This document shows, piece by piece, positions 44,617 through 53,176 of a DNA stretch of 64,000 nt. Source of the stretch: Diphasiastrum complanatum (lineage: Eukaryota; Streptophyta; Lycopodiopsida; Lycopodiales; Lycopodiaceae); NCBI GenBank assembly GCA_029204225.1, contig MU832020.1:1-64000 (forward strand). Direction: 5' to 3'. Every line of letters begins with the position of its first letter. Position 1 is the first letter of the stretch. The notes under the pieces were generated by a model. That model had not been told where the DNA came from. It searched no databases and saw only the letters and a program-made list of their open reading frames with translations. Both the position numbers and the translations under genes were made by a program.

Positions 44617-44965
44617 AGTTGCAAGCTAAGATTCACTAGCTATGCTAGAAAGCAGGACTTAAGCTAGAAAGCAGGAAGAGAGAATGCTTAAGGAGGCTAA
44701 AGAGGAGCAATCATCATCAACTGAATAAAGGAATACAATGCTGCCCTACATATACCCTCTCCTTGAATCAAATAGAGGATTCAAAAAAAAGGAGGGAAAA
44801 GGATTTGGAGGGAAAATAGTGCGCCCTCCCAATAGGAGGACCCCCACTCCAAATCAACGTGACCAAGTCCTAAAAATATGACCAAATAGGGTCCTTAGGC
44901 CTGCTTATGCATAATAACGAATAAAAGAATGGACGTGGCGAATGTAATGAGCCAAGTCCATAACT
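44617..44965 (-). repeat. Ty3 LTR with AG...CT ends
   Basis: 349 bases; shares GAAAGCAGGA, AGTGCGCCCTCC and GGACGTGGCGAATGTAATGA with 29,184-29,594. Its outer end is AGTTGC on the plus strand, one base off the AGTTAC of the other copy. Confidence 0.8.
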
Positions 44966-45183
44966 CTCCCCTGCAGAAAAACAAAGCCCTCCACCGGCTA
45001 GCAAGCATAATGACTATCTAAAACAATAATGTAAGCATGCTAAATACTGAAAAATCACGAACTAATGGAAATACTGATGGAGAGGACATAAGTCGTCACA
45101 ACAGATATCCCAAAAGTATCATAACTGTGTAAAGCAAGTACTAAGCAAATTGTACAAAAAAAGAATAGTCATAGCTAGCCGAA

Positions 45184-45560
45184 TCATGAAGTAGAGGGAA
45201 CATCTGCAATGACATTTGTAGTAGAGGAAAGAACTAAAGCCATGAGGGCTCGAGCCTGATCTGCCAATAATGGTGTATGATAAAAGACATCAATAGGCTC
45301 CCAAGTGGCCTCCTCAAGAGGACGACCATCCCACTGTACTAAAAACTGAACCTGCCTGCGACGTCGACTATGCTGAAGGCGAACCTGATGGATGGCAACT
45401 GGCAAAAAAAAGAAATAGCTCTAGCTCTGTAGGAAATGTAAGATCGCAAGGAGCATCATCCTCAATGGCAGCTCGTAGAAGGAAACTCGCTCAAGACACT
45501 CTGATAACCCATGAATGCCATAAGAAAATGTCGTAGTGCATGACCCCAACAAGTGAAGTA
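45184..45560 (-). pseudogene. Ty3 integrase tail with chromodomain
   Basis: Minus strand: an AIEDDAPCD block near 45,450, then LQHSRRRRQVQFLVQWDGRP and EEATWEPIDVFYH (chromodomain), then LLADQARALMALVLSS. The chromodomain of chromovirus integrases binds histone marks and steers insertion. Open for 73 codons; the integrase core that should precede it is deleted. Confidence 0.82.
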
Positions 45561-45599
45561 TCCAAAGCCAGTCGAATGGCCCAAGAATATCATTGAAAG

Positions 45600-46097
45600 A
45601 CGACAACTCGACAAGTATAGCAACTCGGCATCCAAGCGATATGCAGCAACCAGGAATGCCAAGGAACCTGAAGTATACGGAGATCATGCAACAACCAAGA
45701 ATGCCAAGGACACTGAGGTAGATAATCCTGACAAACGGTAGCTAGAATGGACAACCAATAATGCCAAGGACACTGAGGTAGATCACCCTGACAACCGGTA
45801 GCTGGAATGGACACCTGAGGAAGAGGACATAGATGGAGCAGGAGTAGCAACCGATGTACTCTGAATGATAAGAAAAGCTGCACCCTGAGCGTTTGGCAGG
45901 CTACGCATAAACGGCTTCCCTGTAACTGACTGATAGTCACCCTAGAAATCAATACCAGAAAGTAAATGATGCCGACCATCATGTGTAAAAGACAGTGTCT
46001 GCTGAGCAAGATCCACAGCAACAGTACCAAGTGAAGAAAACCAATCTGCACCAAGAATAATGTCATAGTGCTTCAGAGGAATAATATAGAAATCTAC
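45600..46097 (-). pseudogene. Ty3 protease C-terminal region and 60-bp tandem duplication
   Basis: Out-of-frame continuation of protease (DIILGADWFSSLGTVAVDLA in one frame), ending in two copies of a 60-base unit (AATGCCAAGGACACTGAGGT at 45,700 and 45,760) and a third diverged start at 45,656. The duplication lies between protease and chromodomain, where RT to integrase should be. Confidence 0.65.
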
Positions 46098-47612
46098 CTA
46101 TTCAGAGAAGTCACCAATGCTATAGTCCCAGCCCTGAAACATCTGAGAGCTTATAAAAGAATGTGAGCTAGCAACCTCGACACTGAGAGACTGTGTAGCA
46201 GAAATAGGTGTAGCACGAATCCTGGTGGAAATGTAACTGCTAATAAATGAATGTGTACTGCCAGGATCCACCAAAGCAATATACTCTCGCCCCAAAATGC
46301 GGACACGTAACCGAATAGAACGAGGACCAAGACGCCCAACCCAAGTAGCATAAGCAAGTTGTGCATGGCAAGCGGCGGAAGCAGGATCATCAGGAAGCGG
46401 GTCAGCCGGCTCATCAACAGAATGTGGGTCAGGAGTATCAAGAAACTGGATATAAACATCAGAATCATCAGGAGTAAGAGCCTCATGGTCAAAAACAGCA
46501 GTAGGAGGACCAAGAGACTGTCGGCAATCACGGGCTAGATGATCTGGACTCTTACAGTGATAACAGAAGCGCTTCTGCCGAATCTCAGCGAACTCTGCGG
46601 TTGAATAACGGCGAACAAAGGCAGGACGGGGTGTAGGAGGGCGAGGAGGAACGATAGTAGAAGAATCCAAAGTAGGAGAAGCAGTGGAATGAGAGCGAGA
46701 AAAACTAAAAGAAGTGGATAACTCAGGATACTTATGCTGCAAGGTAGTAGCCAAGGAGATAGCATCTGAGAGAGTAGGAGGCCGGAAAGATGAGACATCA
46801 TATCGTAAGGAGCCTCTAAGACCGGCAATAAAACGTGAAATAAGCTCTGTAGGATGAAGATGAGTAAAAAGGTAGGAAAGCTCAGTAAACTGATCAATAT
46901 AAGTAGTCAAATCACTAGTATGGCGAAGGCTATGAATCAGATCACCTTGGCGAACCAACCACTGTGGGTCAATCATAGCCATACAAAGATCATGACGAAA
47001 AGTAGGCCATATATGTAACCCCTCACGAGTAGGCTTAGAGCGATAGACACGCCACCAAGTCTGAGCTCGACCATCTAAATGTAATGCAGCCAACTGCACT
47101 TTCTGGGTGTCAGTCTTGGGATACATAAGAAAATAGGTCTCTAATTTAGAGAACCAATTTTCCAAAATATTCTCGTCAGACGAACTAGAATAAGTAGTAA
47201 GCTGGATGCGATCATGAAAATCACGAGCAAACTGGGGCTCATGATTACCTGAAAAAGTAGGAGAAGGAAATCCTGGTGGTGCGGAGGGAAATTCAGGTGG
47301 TGGTACTGAAGACCCAAAATTAGACCCATAAGGACTAGCACTATATGAAGGGAGACCAAACGTACTACCAAAAGCACCTCTTGAAGATGGAGATGGAGCA
47401 GGAGCAGGTGTACTCAATATAGGAAATAAAGGTGCTTTACCAGGATGATGAAGAATGTCTGGGGGGGTGGTATCCCCTCGTGGTAGGATAGTCTCAAGGC
47501 TAGAAAGAACACGATCAATACGACTCTCAAGATGATCCATGCGGGCATCAATATGTGTAAAACGAACATCTAAAGAGCTTTGCGGTGGGTCTTCTGATGA
47601 AGAAGTCTCCAT
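46098..47612 (-). CDS. Ty3 gag-protease N-terminus, 504 codons, open
   Basis: Long intact frame. Residues 13-40 form a short coiled-coil-like helix (HIDARMDHLESRIDRVLSSL), followed by a Pro/Ser-rich stretch to about 125. The gag core (WFSKLETYFLMYP, LAALHLDGRAQTWWRVY, ELISRFIAGLRGSLR) spans roughly 150-300. A complete CCHC zinc knuckle lies at 350-363 (CYHCKSPDHLARDC). An acidic linker leads to the protease, whose active site reads DPGS at 449-452 instead of DTGS, so the protease is probably inactive. The frame ends just beyond. Gag assembles particles; this copy could act only with enzymes from another element. Confidence 0.9.
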   Translation of the reverse strand: METSSSEDPPQSSLDVRFTHIDARMDHLESRIDRVLSSLETILPRGDTTPPDILHHPGKAPLFPILSTPAPAPSPSSRGAFGSTFGLPSYSASPYGSNFGSSVPPPEFPSAPPGFPSPTFSGNHEPQFARDFHDRIQLTTYSSSSDENILENWFSKLETYFLMYPKTDTQKVQLAALHLDGRAQTWWRVYRSKPTREGLHIWPTFRHDLCMAMIDPQWLVRQGDLIHSLRHTSDLTTYIDQFTELSYLFTHLHPTELISRFIAGLRGSLRYDVSSFRPPTLSDAISLATTLQHKYPELSTSFSFSRSHSTASPTLDSSTIVPPRPPTPRPAFVRRYSTAEFAEIRQKRFCYHCKSPDHLARDCRQSLGPPTAVFDHEALTPDDSDVYIQFLDTPDPHSVDEPADPLPDDPASAACHAQLAYATWVGRLGPRSIRLRVRILGREYIALVDPGSTHSFISSYISTRIRATPISATQSLSVEVASSHSFISSQMFQGWDYSIGDFSE

Positions 47613-47639
47613 AGGGACTAAGGAAGAGACAAAAACCTG

Positions 47640-48250
47640 AGGGAGAGGACGTTTGTCGTCACCTTAACTTAGTCTAACTTCCAAAATCACCAAAAATGGC
47701 ACAGAAACAGCCAATCAAGATGGATAATAATCAGAAAATAAGGGGCTGAGAAAGTAGAATAATGGACAGCAAATGTGCAAGGCCAATAAGGAGAAAGGTT
47801 TTATCAAAATGGAAAAAGGAAAGAGGAGGGTGTGAGGCAGCAAAATGACAAATAGGAGAGGGAAATAGGGGGCTGGAAAAGAGCAGTATGTGAGCAAAAA
47901 GATAGCAAGTAGGTGCAAAAAAGGAAGTGCAAATGGGCGCAAGCAATACCTGGGTGGGTGCTGATCCGTCGTCCAATCAGTAGTGCCAACAAAGAGAGGA
48001 AAAAGTTGAAGATATGACAAAATAAATGCGCCAACCAGCCACCAATCCGAATCCTCAACTCGTGCCAAATAAGCTGAAAAAAGTGCTGAAAGAGGGCGCT
48101 AGACCGCCGACAAATAATCAGCAAAATGAGCAGCAAGTCAATGGAGAAATCCGTCGAGAATGGTGAGATAATAGGGCGCTGGGCAGCAACTACCAAGATC
48201 CACAATATGTTGAAAAACAGGCTGGAAAAGGTGCACATAAGTCATGTAGC
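47640..48250 (-). repeat. Leader of the 45-48 kb Ty3 element
   Basis: Untranslated region between primer site and gag. GGGCGCT recurs at 48,094 and 48,174, exactly 80 bases apart, the same period and motif as the leader at 28.5-29.17 kb; weaker copies near 47,955 and 48,028 are irregularly spaced. The block GGAGAGGAC..GTCGTCAC near 47,645 recurs near 45,075 close to the 3' LTR. Confidence 0.65.
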
Positions 48251-48267
48251 CAAAATGATTGCTCTGA

Positions 48268-49439
48268 TGTGGTCGTATCCACACTTGCAAGTTCCCATGT
48301 AACTAGTGAAGTAGTTGATGCATGTGCAGGAGACACGTCGAAATAAATTCTAGATAGTTGATCCTACACCCATGATCTGGGTCCTTATTAGGCTGAAAAC
48401 TCAAGCTATAGTTTTGCATGTCAACTGTTAGTACTCTAAAGAATGTTTAACCTAGCCAATTGACTAACAAAGATGCTTATCATTGCCATAGAAGTAAAGT
48501 TACTATCTTTTATCAAGCTTTTTAACGACTAGCCTTCGTATACTCCATACACCCTTGCAGAATAGATATTGGCTGGCAAGTCCTCAAGTTTCGGTGGAAA
48601 CATTTTTATATACATGATACTTAAATTTATCCCATGATGGAATCAACTGTGTACAAATGTTGACCATCATAATGGTACTATAACTACTGATATCTGCAAA
48701 ATGACAAAATCCATGGAAAAATCTGGGACATACTACTTTCATTTTTTCCTTTAGATGTTTTACTTCTCTTGCGAGGAATGCCTGAATGCTGTCATATGAT
48801 TTTTGATAGATTTTTTTTGTTAATCTGAACTTCTTTTCTGGTTGACTCTCTCACGGTCCAACTTGCTCAGTTCGTGTCTGAACTCTGAACTACACTCAAA
48901 TGAAGTCTGTTTCTTTGGGTCATTTTAGGATCAGTAACTTCTTGCTTGACTTCATGAGATGCTTTTGGTGCTTGGTCTTAGTTTTGTTTCTCAAGGAGCT
49001 GTGGGACCTGGGTACTCAATCCCATACTTTTGTTGATGATAAAGCAAGCCGAGTTAGGTACCCCCAATGTCTTACAACAAGTTTGTAAAACAAATTGGGA
49101 GAAAGGCATGACTTTAAGTTCTTAATGATCACTCAAATTATTATCATTGTCCCTATTTAAAAACACTTGAGACGTTTGCTGTCCCTTTATAGAATTTTGA
49201 ACCATTTTAGAATATTTACAGAAAAACTCCTACACCTCTTAGTCTTATACCACCAAAGTGTTATTCATATGATATCTGTTAGTTGCAAGAAAACACCTTT
49301 CTTATTTGGACTCATTCCTATATAGTATACAGTTAGTCCCAATGCTGCCATTTAATCACTAGGTAGGGATCCAACCCCTTAAGCACGCAGACCATCTGGT
49401 AGAGTGTCAACCATTTGCTAATTTTATATTTTGAGCCTT
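48268..49439. other. Intron, right of the Ty3 element; no exon found
   Basis: Starts abruptly at the broken primer site. I searched the forward frames by eye for the missing reductase exon (pattern NQ|V.YSL ... YSPL..G.LTG|G) and found none. Confidence 0.45.
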
Positions 49440-50880
49440 GGTCAGTTACTGTCACATAGTTGCAGCCCATTGCGATCCGCTGCCAGCATAAAACGCTTAT
49501 TATAGATAGTTAGTTTGCCTACTCTATCTCCTTGACCAGTTAGCTACTGAAGTTTGCCTATAAATAAATTTGTATTAGAACATTTTTTGATTTATTTACA
49601 ATGGTAAAGCGGTCCCTAATAGCGCGAGTCTATAAGCCTTCATAGAACGGTTTTGGGAGCTCAAGTCAAGGATTGTTTACAGGCTGTGTATGGCTGAATT
49701 TCAAGCACCTGTCAGATCCAAGTTCTAAAGAAAAGAATCAGCTAATTTAGCCATGTCATGATTTCCAAATTATTGACAAATTGTCCGTAAAATAGGCCAT
49801 TAAGTTTTCTTTTACAAGTTCATGCTTCTCCTCGCTCATCAAGCTAACCTTAGATACCCATTCTGAACCTTTTGGGTTGGAACGTACTGTACGTTCCGGA
49901 ACGTGCTGGGTTGGAACATTTTCTTTTTTAATAAAAAATACATGACACTTGCTGGCCACGATCTATCTGATAGGAGGGTTTGTGAGCAGAATGGCTGTGG
50001 TAAAGCCTGGATCCCAACACACTGCAACCCTTTTGTGTGGGCAGAATCTTTCTTCTAAGCAATGGTTGTGTCTAACAGGCTTTCAAGTAATCAATTTGCT
50101 CTCTTTGTGTGGTTTCCGGACTGTAAAATAGGGTTTGAAAATAGATTTGTTATGTGTGGAAAGGCCATGGCTTTAACAGCCAACTAGGTCTGATTTTGGT
50201 GTAGCGTTTCAAGTATAGTTAAGCAAAATCTCCTGAGTTTATGATACTGTCTGCGGCAGTAGCATATTGATTGGTTAGATTCGTTGAAACGCTAACCTTT
50301 TGGAAGTTTTTGTTACTTATGCATAACTGTGATAGCTAAAGTGGTAACCAATGTGAATTCTTGAGGAATCCTTGCTGTCTAATGATTAGTACAAACCGGA
50401 AATTGGTTGTAACTCTGTTACACCGGCATAGTTGCCGTTCCAGAATCACTACGGTCATGATGGTGAGACATATGAATTCCTACCGGCTGAAGATGCTCCA
50501 CCATAATCTGCTGAACCAATATATGCTGAAAGCTGGGTCGGAACGGACCCTTTGTTAAATATTTACGTTTCTTTAAAAAATTTTTTTTGCCCACGTTCCA
50601 AAATGGAATGCGTTCCAGAACGGAATGGGCAACTAAGGACCTAACTAGCATTAAGAGTGATAATTACTTGCAACAACTCATGAGATTCTAAAAGGGATTC
50701 CCCTAGTATGCAATTGTTTAACAGTCTACTGCCGATAAAGTGGCATATTTCTCCCTTTTATACAGTTCCCCTAAATTTTTTTTTAAGGAAAGTTACAAAA
50801 ATAACATAAAATTTTGTGTTCTGGAAAACCCTAACCTTAATTACCAGAATGGGCTGCAACTACTCTTGAAGGTTCCCTGG
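49440..50880 (+). repeat. Dispersed repeat X, copy 3, interrupted by a palindrome-tipped insertion
   Basis: Left part (49,440-49,875) and right part (50,636-50,880) align in order with 17,540-18,410. The 760 bases between have no counterpart there. See the insertion entry. Confidence 0.6.
49875..50636. mobile_element. Candidate non-autonomous DNA element inside repeat X
   Basis: The left end holds the 19-base palindrome GGAACGTACTGTACGTTCC (49,879-49,897) overlapping the 14-base palindrome ACGTTCCGGAACGT (49,891-49,904). The right end (50,590-50,630) read in reverse has GTTCTGGAACGCATTCC and TTGGAACG, an imperfect inverted match. No transposase is encoded. Ends are approximate and no clear target duplication was identified. 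Confidence 0.45.
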
Positions 50881-52849
50881 CCTCATAGGAGCACGCTGCA
50901 AGTCAGTTATTGTTAATTGTTCTATGTTCTTTGGGAGAATCATCACTGATTAGTATATACTACTATTTGATGTGTTCTATCTTGTGAAAGTGTTCATTAT
51001 TAGAGCAAATTTGTAATTTCTTAGTACAGGCTTCAAATTCATGATCAAACTCAGGTAACATGTATATTATCTTAATGAAGAGTAGTCAAATATGGTAATC
51101 CGTATCATTCAAAAAAGTCTTAGGCCCTTGAGAAAACTTTGGATGCTCCCATTTCAAAGAAAGCTTGTAGGTTTTTATAAATGTGGCAATTGTTTCGATA
51201 AATTAGTACTTTCTTGAGATCTTCCCACAACCATGACTTGGTTATGTCACCCTTGGGCCTTGACTTCATGGTAGATTGAGCTCTCCTTGTTGAGATTGAA
51301 ACCTGAGCTGGACGGATTACTAGCAACCTGTAAGGAACTTGATGTGAGTATTCTGGCATACTCACCACTTGCAATGGGACGTTTGACAGGTATTAATCTT
51401 ACCTCTTGATAGTTCATCATGCATTCTTATTCCTTTACTAGACCTAGGGAGCTCTTATATCTATTGTAATTTTTCTATTGTGGGAGAGTTAAATTTTGAA
51501 CTATGGATGGCACTCTGGGCTGTAATTAGTTAAATCTAATTTTTGTTTAATTGTTGGCTTCCTTTGTCCTGTTTATAGTTTAGAACTTATAGACTAGGCA
51601 CTGATCTGGGCTCTTAGACACTAGCACAATTCACATAGATCACATATAGGAGAGGTCTGCACATCAATTGATGAAGGTTCGATTCAAGTAAAATCAGATT
51701 GTTTCATAAAAATTCAGATCATCTTAAAACTTCCTATTTTATGAATCAAGTCAGCCAATTCCAATTCGAACTAGAGTTGTGGTTCAATTTTGATTGAATT
51801 TGTGATTGCCTATGATTGAATCGCAATTCCCGGAAACAAGGCTTGGGTCCAACTAGAAGGTGCAAGGAGTTTATTGGGACTTCATGATGACATTTGCCTG
51901 CCCTAACCCTACTTGGTGCTTTCTAGGAGGGATCCCCAACTCCTTTGGAGGAGGGCGTGTGATCCTTTAAGATCAGCTTATTGGTTCTTCCACCATGACC
52001 TTTGTTGCCTATTGTTATACGATTCTCAGTTTGCTGCCCATTGCTTGTTTGATGTGACGATGTGTTATCAGAGCACTTTCCAAGGTTAAGAGCGTATTCT
52101 TGCAAGAAACACTTCTATAGGAGGGGGAACTTATTCTACATCAGTTTTTGTTTATTGATGGCCTTCTACGCTTTCCAACAAATCAATCACTAGACAATGC
52201 TTGTGATGGATAGCACTTTTACAACATTTTACTTCATTGCCAGCCTGCTTCAAGTCCATCAATAGCCATAACTTTTGTATGACAGCTGTTTTACATTATT
52301 TTGCTTTGCTGTTGACCTTCTAGAAGCTGGTCGTTGGGCAATACTTTGGATCGGTAGCTTCTCTGCCTTGCTGTAAATCATTGTTGAGATTTCTATATGC
52401 TCCTGCAGGTCCATCGCTAAGCAGACATATTCTGAAAGTATCGTAAGAGAGTCATGTACAAATCACAAAAGCTTAGCTCCCTGTGATACATGGGGATGGT
52501 AGAGCTTCCAAATCATAAGACAACTCATAAGCAAAGCACATTAGAAAAGGGCATTCTTAGAATGCCTAGTTGGGCAAACTTCAAGGATGATATGAAAGAA
52601 GCAAGATAAACTCAGAGTGGCTTACTAGACAAAGACACTTTTTTCATACATTACAACAGACATGCACTGTATGTGAGTAGAAATGCTAGACTCAGCAACT
52701 CTTTTATAACTAGCATCTGGCTCTGTACAAGGTTTCAGATTGAAATCACGTGGCATTTGGGAAGTAAGGTTTTGTATATAGCATGATCAAAAGGTAATGC
52801 AAAAAACTGCTTTTGTGTTTACTTCATATATTTTATTTCTATTCTACAG
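50881..52849. other. Intron, mostly unassigned
   Basis: A TGTTATCAGAGC motif at about 52,063 resembles a decayed LTR primer site and suggests an old LTR to its left (about 51,880-52,060), but no partner exists. Nothing else recognised. Confidence 0.35.
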
Positions 52850-52997
52850 GTAAGTATTCGACTTCAAATCCCCCGCCAAAAGGGAGATCTTTTGGTAATG
52901 TACGTATGGATGAGATAGAGCCACTTTTGGAAAAGATGAAGGCTATTGCCTTGCAGCATGGTAAAACGGTTGCACAAGTTGCACTTAATTGGTGCAT
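52850..52997 (+). CDS. Aldo-keto reductase exon 5 of those visible
   Basis: Starts after CTATTCTACAG; the first two bases complete a Gly codon begun in the missing exon. It encodes KYSTSNPPPKGRSFGNVRMD, EIEPLLEKMKAIALQHGKTV and AQVALNWC, ending in phase 2 before GTGAGT. GKYS continues the (G)LTGKY motif of the family. Confidence 0.9.
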
Positions 52998-53130
52998 GTG
53001 AGTATTTACCCTAGAATTTGTCTGGCTTTCACTTTGTAATTTTGTGTGAGAGAGGGAGAGGGAGAGGGAGCTTGACCACAGCTTCTATTTTCTGAAAACA
53101 TTTTGTACCCTTACACTGTTCTTGTCACAG

Positions 53131-53176
53131 TTGCAAGGGAGCTATTCCAATTCCTGGAGCGAAAAATGCCAAGCAG
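53131..53176 (+). CDS. Aldo-keto reductase exon 6 (cofactor-phosphate loop)
   Basis: Only 46 bases, after CTTGTCACAG and before GTTTTC. It encodes ICKGAIPIPGAKNAKQ, the conserved IPIPGAKN segment that contacts the NADPH phosphate in aldo-keto reductases. The phase links 2 to 0 correctly. Confidence 0.9.

Larger units (their letters stand above)
44617..48267 (-). mobile_element. Ty3 chromovirus derivative: one LTR, gag-protease and chromodomain tail only
   Basis: Minus-strand element. 3' LTR 44,617-44,965 (element-sense AGTTATGGACTTGG ... GCAACT), polypurine tract CTGCAGGGGAG, chromodomain (45,184-45,405), then directly protease and gag (45,600-47,612), leader (47,640-48,250) and eight bases of primer site (48,260-48,267), where it stops. 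RT, RNase H, integrase core and the whole 5' LTR are missing. It belongs to the same family as 1-2.6 kb and 21-29.6 kb by LTR ends, knuckle and leader motif. The absent 5' LTR implies a deletion running into the host intron on the right. Confidence 0.87.

Noticed and set aside
52055-52150. LTR primer site and polypurine-like GGAGGGGGAA close together
   Set aside because: Only 60 bases apart with no internal sequence or partner LTR, so at most a decayed trace.
48268-52849. Missing reductase exon
   Set aside because: Forward frames were read for YSPL and LTG-like patterns next to splice sites and nothing convincing was found; a computed translated search is still the deciding test.
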